NCBI RefSeq assembly: GCF_045124755.1 | Contig: NZ_JBGVMK010000157.1 | Origin: Succinimonas sp045124755 | GTDB taxonomy: Bacteria > Pseudomonadota > Gammaproteobacteria > Enterobacterales > Succinivibrionaceae | Reading direction: 5' to 3' (one strand) | DNA: 64,000 nucleotides | Shown here: positions 17,175-26,867 of the stretch, in pieces | How positions within the stretch are numbered: the stretch's first letter is position 1 | Layout: each line of letters begins with the position of its first letter | The notes under the pieces: model-generated | Seen by the model: only the letters and a program-made list of their open reading frames with translations | The model's database searches: none | Told to the model about the DNA's origin: nothing | Translations under genes and position numbers: made by a program

Positions 17175-18521
17175 ATGAGACGTGGAAGTTTGCTGACGTT
17201 CCTATTACTGATGACAGGAGCCATGGATATTGCCGGAGCTGAAGAGCTTGCCGAAGCGGCGGCGGAAACCGGGGGGGCGGGACAGCTCAGTCTGGTGGAT
17301 AACTGCTTTGTGATGATCTGCGCCGCCCTGGTCATCCTGATGTCCGTGCCGGGCATTGCTCTCTTTTACGGCGGTCTGGTAAGAGTAAAAAACATGCTGT
17401 CCCTGCTGACTCAGACAGCCATGGCATTTTCTCTGATGTTTGTGCTCTGGGCCTTATTCGGTTATTCATTGTGCTTTGGCACAAACGGCAGCGAGTTTCT
17501 GAACAACTTTGTGGGAAACTTTGATAAGTTCATGATGATGGGAGTTCTTCCGGATAACCTTAACGGAACCCTTTCGGATTTTACCTTCTTTTCCTTTCAG
17601 GGGGCATTTGCTGGAATAACCGCCTGTCTTATACTGGGCTCCTTTGCCGAGCGCATAAAGTTCAGCGCCCTGATTTTTGTGCTGGTTTTCTGGTTTGTGC
17701 TGTCCTACATCCCTCTCTGCCATATGGTATGGGGCGGCGGCTATGTTGACAGCGCCTGGCACGCCTGGGATTTTGCCGGCGGCACCGTGGTTCATATCAA
17801 TGCGGCCGTGTGCGCGCTGGTAGGAGCTTATTTCTGCGGCAACAGAATCGGCTTCGGAAGAGAACGCATGGCTCCGCACAGCCTGGTAATGACCATGATC
17901 GGCGCTTCCTTGCTCTGGGTAGGCTGGTTCGGCTTTAACGCCGGTTCCGAGCTTTCTCCGGACGGCGTAGCCGCTCTGGCCTTTGCCAACACCTGTGTGG
18001 CTCCCGCTGCGGCCGCTCTTTCCTGGCTGTTCCTGGAATGGATTTTCCAGGGGAAGCCCTCTCTCCTGGGTATCTGTTCCGGAGCAGTGGCCGGTCTTGT
18101 GGCCGTAACTCCTGCCTGCGCCTTTGTAAGCATTGGCGGAGCCTTGATAATAGGTCTTACAGCCGGAGCCGTCTGCCTCTGGGGGGTGCACGGATTAAAG
18201 AAGCTGCTCAGAGTTGACGATTCTCTGGACGTATTCGGCGTGCATGGTGTCGGCGGCATTGCAGGAGCTCTTCTTACCGGAATTCTGTGTTCCCCTGATT
18301 TCGGCGGTACCGGCTTCAAGGAGGGCTGGGACAGTATCGGCGGTCAGTTTATGGGACAGCTGGTTTCAGTAATCATCACCATTGGTGTCAGCGGCGTGGT
18401 TTCTGTTGCTGGTTTCCTTCTTGCCGATAAGCTCTTCCACGGCGTCAGGGTTACTCAGGACGAGGAACGGGAAGGTCTGGATCTCTCCTGGCACGGAGAA
18501 AGAGCCTACAACCTTATTTAA
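17175..18521 (+). CDS. amtB: Ammonium transporter AmtB
   Basis: A trimeric inner-membrane ammonium channel. The 448-residue protein starts with a cleavable signal peptide (RRGSLLTFLLLMTGAMDIAGA), as proteobacterial AmtB does, followed by eleven hydrophobic helices. The hallmark twin-histidine pore residues are visible in GGTVVHINAA and VFGVHGVGG. Other conserved segments are GLVRVKNMLS, the ITACLILGSFAERIKFSAL segment and WVGWFGFNAGSEL. The start has ACGGAGGAAA upstream. The near-consensus sigma-54 promoter implies NtrC control under nitrogen limitation. The PII gene glnK, usually next to amtB, is absent here; the gene ends with its own terminator. Confidence 0.96.
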   Translation: MRRGSLLTFLLLMTGAMDIAGAEELAEAAAETGGAGQLSLVDNCFVMICAALVILMSVPGIALFYGGLVRVKNMLSLLTQTAMAFSLMFVLWALFGYSLCFGTNGSEFLNNFVGNFDKFMMMGVLPDNLNGTLSDFTFFSFQGAFAGITACLILGSFAERIKFSALIFVLVFWFVLSYIPLCHMVWGGGYVDSAWHAWDFAGGTVVHINAAVCALVGAYFCGNRIGFGRERMAPHSLVMTMIGASLLWVGWFGFNAGSELSPDGVAALAFANTCVAPAAAALSWLFLEWIFQGKPSLLGICSGAVAGLVAVTPACAFVSIGGALIIGLTAGAVCLWGVHGLKKLLRVDDSLDVFGVHGVGGIAGALLTGILCSPDFGGTGFKEGWDSIGGQFMGQLVSVIITIGVSGVVSVAGFLLADKLFHGVRVTQDEEREGLDLSWHGERAYNLI

Positions 18522-18587
18522 TCCCTGCGGGGCCCCGATCTCCCGGGGCTTGGGAAGCAATTCCGCGCTTGGGTTGGTGCATAACAG

Positions 18588-18622
18588 AAAGGAGCGGCCG
18601 AAGCCGCTCCTTTATTGTTTTG
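18588..18622. terminator. Bidirectional terminator between amtB and hslO
   Basis: Stem AAAGGAGCGGC/GCCGCTCCTTT with CGAA loop, followed by TTATTGTTTT on the plus strand. The A-rich 5' arm gives a weaker T-tract for the minus-strand hslR-hslO transcript. Confidence 0.8.
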
Positions 18623-18697
18623 ATTTGGGGAGATAGTTTAATTTCCCCGGGGATTTTGCCGTATCAGGATCCTGCGGGAGCTGTTTCCCCCGGGAAG

Positions 18698-19645
18698 CTA
18701 TTTTGATGCGGCTTTTTCCGCTTCCTGTTTCCGGGCTTCTTCTATGATGCTTTGAGCCTCCTCCGGTGAATAGGAAAAGGTTTTGCCGCAGGATTGGCAG
18801 TTTACGGTGATTGAGCCCTGTTCCCGGATGATATCCTCGAGAGCGGCGGCTCCCAGACAAACCAGACTTTCCCGGAAGTGATCCCGGGAACAGACGCATT
18901 TCATGGAAATCGGTTTGGGAGGAAAGGTGTTTACGGATTCCTGATGGAAGAGGCGGTACAGCACGTCATCGCATTCCAGGGCCAGAATTTCCCCTTCCGT
19001 CATGCTGTCTGTCAGGGTGGCGATGTGGTGAAAATCTGATTCCAGCTTTTCCGGATTGTCAGTGGGCAGCTTCTGCAGGAGAATTCCCGCAGCCTTTACA
19101 GAATCAGGGTCGCAGTAGAGCCAGACCCGGGTTTCAATCTGCACGGAGTTCCGATAGTAATCCTCGATGCATTCATTGAGATGGTCATGAGTGAGATCGA
19201 TGATGCCCTGATAGCGGGCTCCCGCTTCGGGAATAATGGTGATGGTAAGAACCGGATCCTTTCCCAGCAGCTTTGTCCAGTGGCAGAATTCATCGATATC
19301 CCCGTTCCAGGAAGCCAGACCGCGGGTTTCCTGCTTCTCGTTGCTGTTGATGTAGGCATAGACGAGGTCGCCGTTGCCGCGGAGCTGCAGCATGATGCTG
19401 CCCTGGAATTTCACGGTTTCGGTCATGAGTGTGATGGCAGCCTGCATTTCCCCCATGAGCCTTCTGATATTGCGGGGGTAGGCATGATCCGCTATGAGGC
19501 TCCGGTAGGCCTGACAGGTCTGAACTATTTCTCCTCGGATGTCTTTTTCGTTAAAAATAAAGCGCTTTATGGTATCAAAGCTGCCAGGCGCCGGCGAGCC
19601 GGTGTTGTCAGCAGCATCATGAGCCGTGTTATTTTCAGCAGTCAT
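18698..19645 (-). CDS. hslO: Redox-regulated chaperone Hsp33
   Basis: Hsp33 is a cytosolic holdase that is switched on when oxidative stress releases zinc from four cysteines and unfolds its C-terminal domain. The 315-residue protein ends with exactly that module: KCVCSRDHF (C-x-C) and NCQSCGKTF (C-x-x-C), 30-odd residues apart. The N-terminal core includes QLRGNGDLVYAYINS and the GIIDLTHDHLNECIEDYYRNSVQIETRVWL segment. GAGGA precedes the ATG at 19645. The first 30 residues are a variable extension. It is the second gene after hslR, with a 32-nt gap, the same pair and order as in E. coli. Confidence 0.94.
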   Translation of the reverse strand: MTAENNTAHDAADNTGSPAPGSFDTIKRFIFNEKDIRGEIVQTCQAYRSLIADHAYPRNIRRLMGEMQAAITLMTETVKFQGSIMLQLRGNGDLVYAYINSNEKQETRGLASWNGDIDEFCHWTKLLGKDPVLTITIIPEAGARYQGIIDLTHDHLNECIEDYYRNSVQIETRVWLYCDPDSVKAAGILLQKLPTDNPEKLESDFHHIATLTDSMTEGEILALECDDVLYRLFHQESVNTFPPKPISMKCVCSRDHFRESLVCLGAAALEDIIREQGSITVNCQSCGKTFSYSPEEAQSIIEEARKQEAEKAASK

Positions 19646-19677
19646 TGGTTATTCCTCGAAATTGCCATGCAGAGGAT

Positions 19678-20073
19678 TCACTCCGCGGCATGCTTGAAAC
19701 TGATGAGAGTTCTTCTTTCCTTCTTGTTGGGTCTGTCATCCGGATGTGGTGCCAGCAGGGCGTTTATGCGGTGAAGCTCGGCATTCTTTTCCCGTTTTTC
19801 CCGGCTTTCCTGAGTCTCCTCGTAAAGAAGCTGCGCCAGAGATGCCTGACGCCTGACATCGCTGATGCCGCGGACGATAACCTCAAGTTCATTGAAGCCC
19901 TGTCTCAGAGTGATGCGGGCTCCGGTTTCCACCAGCCGTCCCGGTTTGACGTGATAGCCGTTGTAGCGCACCTTGCCGCCGTCTATCATGTCCCGGGCAA
20001 TAGATCTTGTTCTGTAGAACCGGGCTGCCCAGAGCCATTTGTCGAGACGGACTTCGCTGGTATTCTCTTCCAT
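19678..20073 (-). CDS. hslR: Ribosome-associated heat shock protein Hsp15
   Basis: Hsp15 binds free 50S subunits that still carry a nascent chain and helps to rescue them. The 131-residue protein consists of one S4 RNA-binding domain (VRLDKWLWAARFYRTRSIARDMIDGGKVRYNG) and a basic C-terminal tail (DRPNKKERRTLISFK). The start at 20073 has GGGAGGA at a good distance; an upstream ATG at 20130 has no such support. It is the first gene of the hslR-hslO operon, divergent from the type II secretion operon. Confidence 0.93.
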   Translation of the reverse strand: MEENTSEVRLDKWLWAARFYRTRSIARDMIDGGKVRYNGYHVKPGRLVETGARITLRQGFNELEVIVRGISDVRRQASLAQLLYEETQESREKREKNAELHRINALLAPHPDDRPNKKERRTLISFKHAAE

Positions 20074-20313
20074 GGATCCTCCCTGATGGGCTTTTGACCC
20101 TGCAAATTGATGTCGCTGATTATAGCACATGGCGGATCGGGGCCGGCCGGTTTATGCCGGAAAGGCCTGCCCGGGGCGGCAGAGCCTTGAAAACCGTAAT
20201 TTTCGGTAAATTATGAGTAAGCTTGAAAATTTTGGAAAAACATTTTGCATGAACCCCTTTATTGATAGACAATTGCAGGGTTTTATCGTTTGCTCTCTTT
20301 GTGAGATATTTTC

Positions 20314-21336
20314 ATGTCGTCTTTCTTTGATAACGCCATTGCAAGAGTACGTGGCGGCTTCTCGCGCATTACTAAAAAGAAGAGCGGCTCCGAGCATGCG
20401 GCTGTGTCCGGTCAGCCGGCAGTCAAATCCGGAACCGTATCCCCTCAGGAGCAGGAGATGCTGGAGAGGGCCCGTAATCGCTACTATACAAAGATTTCAG
20501 GATACCTTTTTTATATTCTTTCCTTTATCGTTTGTTACGAAGCGGCTGCTTTTTTCTGGTACAAGATTCCTTCCGTAAATTCATCTCTGGCCGGGCTTTC
20601 CGCAGCTGAGCTAAAGGCAATCCGGGAGCAGAACCGCAATATCAACGTGACTGCGCTGCCTCTTTTCGGCGTTAAGCCCTCCGAGGCTCCTCAGCAGGCC
20701 CCTAAGACCGGAATGCCTCAGACAGGACCGGTTTCCAAGCTTGATGTGAAAATTACCGGCATTTCCGCCAGTAACGATCCCAATAAGGGATCCGTGGCGG
20801 TTATTAACAAATCCAAGGAAGAGACCTACGGCATCGGCGACAAGATAGAGGGCACTCAGGCCGTGGTGTCTCAGATTCTCGCGGATCGCATTATTGTCAA
20901 GAACGGCGGCCGGGATGAAACCATTGTGATGCCAGCAGATAACTATCAGTCTGCCGATCAGAAGCCATCCGGGGATACTCCGAAACCGAAGCCCGAGGCT
21001 CGTGATACCGCCTCTGCCGCTGCTAAAAGCGATGCCCGGCAGGTCAGAACGGAGCTTTTGTCCAATCCCGGAAATCTGTTTAAATATCTCAGCATAAAGC
21101 CTGCCATGAAGGATGGCAAGCCGGTGGGGTATGAGCTTAATCCGGGATCCGAGGGCAAGATTTTTCTGGATGCCGGTCTTAAACCCGGTGATGTGGCTGT
21201 GGAAATGAATGGCTACGATCTCACCGATACCAATCAGGCTATGCAGGTTATGGGTCAGATTCAGGACATGACGGAGATCACCCTGGTAGTGGATCGCAAC
21301 GGGGATCGGCAGACTGTTACGCTGAATCTGGAATGA
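20314..21336 (+). CDS. gspC: Type II secretion inner-membrane protein GspC
   Basis: GspC links the inner-membrane platform to the secretin and takes part in substrate recognition. The 340-residue protein has a cytosolic N-terminus, one membrane helix (GYLFYILSFIVCYEAAAFFWY, about residues 55-77), and the periplasmic homology region (KITGISASNDPNKGSVAVINKSKEETYGIGDKI). A Pro/Lys-rich linker follows, then a C-terminal PDZ domain (GSEGKIFLDAGLKPGDVAVEMNGYDLTD). It is longer than E. coli or Klebsiella GspC because of the linker. It opens the gspC-N operon and lies divergent from hslR. The 163-nt gap to gspD contains imperfect hairpins but no gene. Confidence 0.93.
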   Translation: MSSFFDNAIARVRGGFSRITKKKSGSEHAAVSGQPAVKSGTVSPQEQEMLERARNRYYTKISGYLFYILSFIVCYEAAAFFWYKIPSVNSSLAGLSAAELKAIREQNRNINVTALPLFGVKPSEAPQQAPKTGMPQTGPVSKLDVKITGISASNDPNKGSVAVINKSKEETYGIGDKIEGTQAVVSQILADRIIVKNGGRDETIVMPADNYQSADQKPSGDTPKPKPEARDTASAAAKSDARQVRTELLSNPGNLFKYLSIKPAMKDGKPVGYELNPGSEGKIFLDAGLKPGDVAVEMNGYDLTDTNQAMQVMGQIQDMTEITLVVDRNGDRQTVTLNLE

Positions 21337-21499
21337 TTTTATGAGGTTGCAGGAAGGGCGGCGGACTTGCCTATTATGCCAGACGCATTATTTGAGCCTT
21401 TCCTGACAAAGAATAACATACTAAGAGTACTTGTCACTTTCAGGAAAAATATCCTGATTGTATGAACTGTGCCTTGTTAAGGCTATTTAAGGGGACCAT

Positions 21500-23461
21500 A
21501 TGAACACCAAGAAATTTTTCGGCAAATCCTGCTTAGCGCTGGCGCTTTCCGCCGCGCTTCTGGGAGGATCCCTCAATATTGAGGCCGCGGAATTTTCTGC
21601 CAGTTTTAAGGGTACGGACATAAACGAATTCATTAATACCGTGGGAAGAAATCTCAACATGACCTTTATTGTTGACCCGGCAGTCAAGGGCAAAATAAAT
21701 GTCAGAAGCTATGATTTGCTGAATGAGGAGCAGTATTACCAGTTTTTCCTCAGTGTGCTTGCGGTATACGGTTATGCCGTGGTTCCTACTGATACCGGAG
21801 TTTACAAGGTGGTGCGTTCCGCAGTGGCTAAGACCACCGGCGTTCCGGTTTCCGAAGACGGGGCCATGGGGGACGAAATGGTTACCAGAGTGGTTCCGGT
21901 AAAAAACGTAAACGTCCGGGAGCTGGCTCCGCTTCTGAGAGGCCTTATTGACAATCAGGGTTCCGGAAATGTGGTGCACTACGAGCCCTCCAATGTTCTC
22001 CTTATTACCGGCCGGGCCAATGTGGTAAATCGTCTGGTGGAAATAGTCAATCGGGTGGATAAGGCCGGAAATCAGGAGGTGCAGATTGTCAAGCTGAAGC
22101 ATGCCTCGGCCACTGAAGTGGTACGGGTTGTGCTGGCCCTTATCAAGGATGACAAGGGAAACAGCGCCACCTCTCCATTGATGACTCCGAAGCTGGTGGC
22201 TGATGAAAGAACCAATTCCGTGGTGGTATCCGGAGAGCCCATTGCCAGACAGCGGGTTATTACCATGATTAATCAGCTGGACATGGAACAGGCCGCTTCA
22301 GGGAACACCAGAGTGTTTTATCTGCGCTATGCCAAGGCCAAGGACGTGCTGGAGACTCTTAACGGCGTCAGCAAGTCTCTGACCGGAGAGGAAGGAAAGG
22401 CCTCCAACGGCGCTACCGCTTCCAAGATTAACATCTATGCCAACGAAGCTACTAATTCCATTATCGTGAATGCCGAGCCCAATTACATCAAGCAGATTGA
22501 AGAGATTGTCCGGAAGCTTGATATCAGAAGAGCTCAGGTGCTGGTAGAGGCCATTATTGTGGAAATCAATGATGAAACTGCCGCTCAGCTGGGCATTCAG
22601 TGGGGCAATACCAGAGGCGGCATTGTCCAGGGGCCTTCTGACGTATCTCAGGTTCCGGTTTCAGCGATGTTTTCGTCTGATGAAGTGGGGTTGGCCAATG
22701 TTGCCGGCTCTATTAACGGCGCCGGAGTGGGCTTCTATCACGGAAACTGGTTCGGACTTCTGACCATGATGCAGAGCAATGCCAAGAATGACGTGCTGTC
22801 TACTCCCAGCATTGTGGCTCTTGACAACGAAGAGGCTGAGTTCAATGTCGGTCAGGAGGTTCCGGTAAAGACCGGCACCCAGACTTCCACGGATTCCAGC
22901 TACCGCTATGACACCATTGAAAGAAAGACTGTGGGCACCAAGCTGAAGTTTACTCCTCAGATCAATGAGGGCGACAGCGTGCTCCTGACGCTGGAGCAGG
23001 AGGTGTCCAGCGTCGCTCCGTCAGCCAATACCGTAAACGGCGATACCTTCGACGTGCGCACTATTAAAAACAGCGTTCTGGTGAAGAGCGGCGAAACTGT
23101 GGTACTGGGCGGTCTGATGAATCACACCACCATGGAGACTGTATACAAGGTGCCGCTTCTGGGAGATATTCCTATTCTGGGGGAACTCTTCAAGCAAACC
23201 TCCAGTTCATACAAGAAGCGCAATCTGATGGTCTTCATTCATCCTATCATCATCAGGGACGATGAAACCTTTGCCAGCATTTCCGGCGGCAAGTACAACA
23301 TGTTCCGGGATCAGGAACTGAAGCGCAACAAGGAGGGAATCAGACTTCTTCCTATCAGGCTCAGCACTCCGGTGCTGCCGGCTCTGGATTCCACCATTGT
23401 CATTGCTCCTGATACCATTCAGGAGATTTCCACTGACAGCAGCAGCTTATCCGGGATTTAG
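21500..23461 (+). CDS. gspD: Type II secretion secretin GspD
   Basis: GspD forms the 15-mer outer-membrane channel. The 653-residue protein has a signal peptide ending at about residue 29 (LNIEA-AEF). The periplasmic N0 domain follows (FKGTDINEFINTVGRNLNMTFIVDPAVKGKINV), then the N1-N3 repeats (ITGRANVVNRLVEIVNRVD, NAEPNYIKQIEEIVRKLDIRRAQVLVEAIIVEI), the secretin core (VGQEVPVKTG, VLLTLEQEVSS, VVLGGLMNHTTMETVYKVPLLGDIPILGELFK) and a C-terminal S-domain for a pilotin. No pilotin gene is adjacent. AGGGGA precedes the start, and gspE follows 8 nt downstream. Confidence 0.97.
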   Translation: MNTKKFFGKSCLALALSAALLGGSLNIEAAEFSASFKGTDINEFINTVGRNLNMTFIVDPAVKGKINVRSYDLLNEEQYYQFFLSVLAVYGYAVVPTDTGVYKVVRSAVAKTTGVPVSEDGAMGDEMVTRVVPVKNVNVRELAPLLRGLIDNQGSGNVVHYEPSNVLLITGRANVVNRLVEIVNRVDKAGNQEVQIVKLKHASATEVVRVVLALIKDDKGNSATSPLMTPKLVADERTNSVVVSGEPIARQRVITMINQLDMEQAASGNTRVFYLRYAKAKDVLETLNGVSKSLTGEEGKASNGATASKINIYANEATNSIIVNAEPNYIKQIEEIVRKLDIRRAQVLVEAIIVEINDETAAQLGIQWGNTRGGIVQGPSDVSQVPVSAMFSSDEVGLANVAGSINGAGVGFYHGNWFGLLTMMQSNAKNDVLSTPSIVALDNEEAEFNVGQEVPVKTGTQTSTDSSYRYDTIERKTVGTKLKFTPQINEGDSVLLTLEQEVSSVAPSANTVNGDTFDVRTIKNSVLVKSGETVVLGGLMNHTTMETVYKVPLLGDIPILGELFKQTSSSYKKRNLMVFIHPIIIRDDETFASISGGKYNMFRDQELKRNKEGIRLLPIRLSTPVLPALDSTIVIAPDTIQEISTDSSSLSGI

Positions 23462-23469
23462 GAGGTTTC

Positions 23470-25071
23470 ATGTCTGAAGAAAAAAGACCTCTGGATGACG
23501 ATCAGGAAGAAGCTCCGGCGCTGTCAGAGCTGCCTCAGGACGAGGTGCCGGAAACTCCGCCCACCCCGGAGGAGGAAGCTTTAGCCAGAGTGCAGACTGT
23601 GGTTCCTCTGGAGGAAAGAGCCAGACTTCCTTTCTCATTTGCCAGATCCAATGGCATTCTGCTCAGACTCGAGGAAGACAAGCCGGTGCTTTACTGCAAG
23701 GAGCGGCCGCCGGTATCGGTGCTTCTGGAGGTGCGTCGTCTGGCGCAGGTGAATTTCACCGTCAGCATTGTTGAAAGCGACAAGTACGATGACCTCTTTA
23801 CCGATACCTATCAGCACGACAATTCGGAGGCTCAGCAGATCGCCAGCGACATGGGCGACGATGTGGAGGATCTCAGTCTTGCCGATGATCTCAACAAGGC
23901 AGATCTTCTTGATAACAGCGAAAACTCCCCCATGGTGCGTTTCATAAATGCCATGCTGGCTCAGGCGGTCAAGGAGGAGGCTTCGGATATTCACGTGGAG
24001 CCTTATGAAAACAGTTTGGAAATCCGTTTCCGGGTGGATGGCGTGCTTCATGAAAACATCTCTCTCGAGAGAAAGTTTACTCCCTACCTGATATCCCGTA
24101 TCAAGGTTATGGCCAAGCTGGATATTTCCGAAAAACGCATTCCGCAGGACGGCCGTATCTCCCTTACCGTGGGCGGCAAGCAGGTGGATGTGCGTGTGTC
24201 CACCATGCCGACCTCCTACGGCGAACGTATTGTAATGCGACTTCTGGACAAGAACAGCGTCCGGCTGGATCTCAACGATCTGGGCATGACTCCGAAGATC
24301 TGCGAGGATTTTATGAGAATTATTCATATGCCTCACGGAATCATTCTGGTTACCGGCCCTACAGGTTCCGGAAAGTCCACCACCCTTTATGCCGGCATTT
24401 CAGCCATCAATACCAAGGACATCAATATTCTTACGGTAGAAGACCCGGTGGAATATGATTTGGAGGGCATTGGTCAGACCCCGGTAAATCCGAAGGTGGA
24501 CATGACCTTTGCGAGAGCGCTCCGGGCCATTCTGCGTCAGGATCCTGATGTGGTTATGATCGGCGAAATCCGCGACCATGAAACAGCGGAGATTGCGGTG
24601 CAGGCCTCTCTTACCGGCCACCTGGTGCTGTCCACTCTGCATACCAATACCGCCGTTGGCGCCATAACCCGTCTTAAGGACATGGGCATTGAGCCCTTCC
24701 TGCTTTCCACCTCCCTTCTTGGCGTGCTGTCTCAGCGTTTGATTCGCACCCTGTGCAAGCACTGCAAGCAGCCGGTGGAAACCACCCCCCGGGAAATGGA
24801 GCTTATGGGCCTGGATAAGCCCCATGTCATTTACCGCGCCGTGGGCTGTCCTGAATGCAACAATTCCGGCTATAAGGGCCGTTCCGGCATCCATGAGCTG
24901 GTTATTGTCAATGATGACGTCCGGCAGGCTATTCACGGAGAAGACGGCGAGCTGGGCATTGAACGCGTGGTGCGTCCCACGACTCCTTCCATTCGTGATG
25001 ACGGCATTGCCAAGGTGCTGGCGGGGATTACCACTATTGAAGAAGTGCTCAGAGTTACCAGCGGAGATTAA
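23470..25071 (+). CDS. gspE: Type II secretion ATPase GspE
   Basis: A cytosolic hexameric ATPase that drives assembly of the pseudopilus. The 533-residue protein shows Walker A GPTGSGKSTTLY with Lys302, the Asp box, Walker B VVMIGEIRDHETAEIAVQ, and the His box GHLVLSTLHTN. The tetracysteine zinc element is present (CKHCKQP and CPECNN). The N-terminal 60 residues are a Glu/Pro-rich extension not common in the family, ahead of the GspL-binding N1E domain. It is packed between gspD and gspF (2-nt gap), as usual. Confidence 0.97.
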   Translation: MSEEKRPLDDDQEEAPALSELPQDEVPETPPTPEEEALARVQTVVPLEERARLPFSFARSNGILLRLEEDKPVLYCKERPPVSVLLEVRRLAQVNFTVSIVESDKYDDLFTDTYQHDNSEAQQIASDMGDDVEDLSLADDLNKADLLDNSENSPMVRFINAMLAQAVKEEASDIHVEPYENSLEIRFRVDGVLHENISLERKFTPYLISRIKVMAKLDISEKRIPQDGRISLTVGGKQVDVRVSTMPTSYGERIVMRLLDKNSVRLDLNDLGMTPKICEDFMRIIHMPHGIILVTGPTGSGKSTTLYAGISAINTKDINILTVEDPVEYDLEGIGQTPVNPKVDMTFARALRAILRQDPDVVMIGEIRDHETAEIAVQASLTGHLVLSTLHTNTAVGAITRLKDMGIEPFLLSTSLLGVLSQRLIRTLCKHCKQPVETTPREMELMGLDKPHVIYRAVGCPECNNSGYKGRSGIHELVIVNDDVRQAIHGEDGELGIERVVRPTTPSIRDDGIAKVLAGITTIEEVLRVTSGD

Positions 25072-25073
25072 AA

Positions 25074-26342
25074 ATGGCTTCCTATCAGTATGTGGCCATG
25101 AACAGTTCTGGAAAACAGAAGCGTGGCAAGGTTGATGCGGATTCTCCCAAATCCGCCCGGGCCCGAATCAGAGAAATGGGCCTGATGCCGGTCAGCATCA
25201 GCGAGCTTTCGGCTCAGGCTGCTGCCGCTTCCCGAAATTCCGGAGGGAAAGCCCGGTCTGATTCCGGGAGCGAAGGGTTTTCATTCGCAAGGCTTTTTCA
25301 GCCTAGCATGAGCAGCTCTGCCCTGACTCTGATCACCAGACAGATTTCCACGCTGGTATCCTCGGCCATGCCCATTGAAGAATCTCTGCGCGCTGTGTCC
25401 CAGCAGTGCGAGAACCCCAAGCATGCCGCCATTATTTCCGGTGTCCGGGAAAAGGTGCTGGAGGGCCATTCTCTGGCGGATGCCATGAGAAAATATCCCC
25501 GGGTTTTTGATGACCTGTATACGGCGATGGTGGCTGCCGGCGAGAAATCCGGTCATTTGGATGAAGTTTTGGAGCGCCTTGCTGATTACACTGAAAGCAA
25601 GCAGGAGCTGAAGGGAAAGATCGCTCAGGCTCTTATTTATCCTGTGATGCTGACTTTGGTGGCGGTGTCAGTGGTTGGGCTTTTGCTGTCCTCCGTGGTG
25701 CCCAAGGTGGTGGAGCAGTTCGTGCACATGAAGGCCACTCTCCCGAAGTCCACGCAGATACTGATGGCGCTGTCGGATTTTGTGAAGAATTACGGCATTA
25801 TGATCGTTCTTTCCATTGGCCTTCTGATTACGCTCTTTATGGTTCTTATGAAGAAAAGAGCCTTCCGCGAAAAGGTGCATGCCCTAATTCTCCGTTTGCC
25901 GGTTATCGGCAAGGTGAGCCGTTCCCTGAACACCGCTCGTTATGCGCAGACTCTCAGCATTCTCCATTCCAGCGCGGTGCCTCTCATCGAAGGCATGCAT
26001 ATCAGCAGCGACACCCTCACTAATGTGGTAGCCAAGGAAAGACTGAATCAGGCTGCCGAAAGCGTACGGGAAGGCAAGGGACTGGGCCGCTCCCTGCAGG
26101 ATACCAAGCTGTTTACCCCCATGATGCTGCATATGATTTCGTCCGGCGAAAAGAGCGGCGAACTGGATAACATGCTGGGCCGGGCCGCTGCTAACCAGTC
26201 CAATGAGTTCAAGCGCAATGTGACCATGGCTTTGTCGGTTTTTGAGCCGCTTTTGATTATTTCCATGGCCGGAATTGTTTTGTTTATTGTTATTTCCATA
26301 CTGCAGCCTTTAATGCAGATGAACAGTATGGTTAAAGGTTAA
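25074..26342 (+). CDS. gspF: Type II secretion inner-membrane platform protein GspF
   Basis: GspF is the polytopic centre of the assembly platform. The 422-residue protein has the N-terminal cytosolic segment (YQYVAMNSSGKQKRGKVDADSPKSARARIREMGLMPV) and the two T2SF repeats (LITRQISTLVSSAMPIEESLRAV and YAQTLSILHSSAVPLIEGMHIS). It has three membrane helices, the last at the C-terminus (FEPLLIISMAGIVLFIVISILQPLMQMNSMV). Length and motif order are normal. Confidence 0.97.
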   Translation: MASYQYVAMNSSGKQKRGKVDADSPKSARARIREMGLMPVSISELSAQAAAASRNSGGKARSDSGSEGFSFARLFQPSMSSSALTLITRQISTLVSSAMPIEESLRAVSQQCENPKHAAIISGVREKVLEGHSLADAMRKYPRVFDDLYTAMVAAGEKSGHLDEVLERLADYTESKQELKGKIAQALIYPVMLTLVAVSVVGLLLSSVVPKVVEQFVHMKATLPKSTQILMALSDFVKNYGIMIVLSIGLLITLFMVLMKKRAFREKVHALILRLPVIGKVSRSLNTARYAQTLSILHSSAVPLIEGMHISSDTLTNVVAKERLNQAAESVREGKGLGRSLQDTKLFTPMMLHMISSGEKSGELDNMLGRAAANQSNEFKRNVTMALSVFEPLLIISMAGIVLFIVISILQPLMQMNSMVKG

Positions 26343-26355
26343 CTCAGGAGTATTT

Positions 26356-26808
26356 ATGAAAAGAACACAGGGCTTTACCCTTCTTGAAATAATGGTGGTT
26401 ATCGTTATTCTGGGCCTTCTGGCCGGTCTGGTGGTGCCGAACGTCATGTCAAGCCTTGACGAGGCCAATACTCAGAAGGTGGTAAGCGATATCAATGCCT
26501 ATGAAAGCTCCCTTAAGCAGTATTACATGGATGCCAAGGTCTACCCCACCACTGATCAGGGGCTGGATGCTCTGGTTACCAAGCCTACTTCCGCTCCTAT
26601 TCCTAAGAAATACCGTTCTGACGGCTATATGGATAAGCTGGCGAATGATCCGTGGAATTCTCCCTACTACTACAAGAGACCCTCTGATCATGGTCAGAAG
26701 CATTATGACATTTTCAGTGCCGGTCCTGACGGCGAACCCGGCACCTGCGACGACATCGGTAACTGGAATGTGGACAATCCGCCTTCAGCTGACTGCGCCA
26801 ATAACTGA
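26356..26808 (+). CDS. gspG: Major pseudopilin GspG
   Basis: GspG forms the periplasmic pseudopilus. The prepilin peptide MKRTQG is followed by the N-methylation site FTLLEIMVVIVILGLLAGLVVPNVM with the essential Glu5. The soluble part has the GspG hallmarks LKQYYMDAKVYPTTDQGLDALV and the calcium-loop region DIFSAGPDGEPGTCDDIGNW. The prepilin peptidase GspO is not in this operon and must be encoded elsewhere. A hairpin directly after the gene separates it from the minor pseudopilins. Confidence 0.98.
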   Translation: MKRTQGFTLLEIMVVIVILGLLAGLVVPNVMSSLDEANTQKVVSDINAYESSLKQYYMDAKVYPTTDQGLDALVTKPTSAPIPKKYRSDGYMDKLANDPWNSPYYYKRPSDHGQKHYDIFSAGPDGEPGTCDDIGNWNVDNPPSADCANN

Positions 26809-26832
26809 TTATTTAGTTTTAGCATAGATGCG

Positions 26833-26853
26833 AAGCCGGTTTATGCCGGCTTT
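26833..26853 (+). terminator. Weak hairpin between gspG and gspH
   Basis: AAGCCGG/CCGGCTTT with a six-base loop sits in the only sizeable gap (59 nt) of the gspG-N gene train. With only TTTG after the stem it could cause partial termination, giving more GspG than minor pseudopilins (inference). Confidence 0.4.
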
Positions 26854-26867
26854 GTCAGAGGAACATA

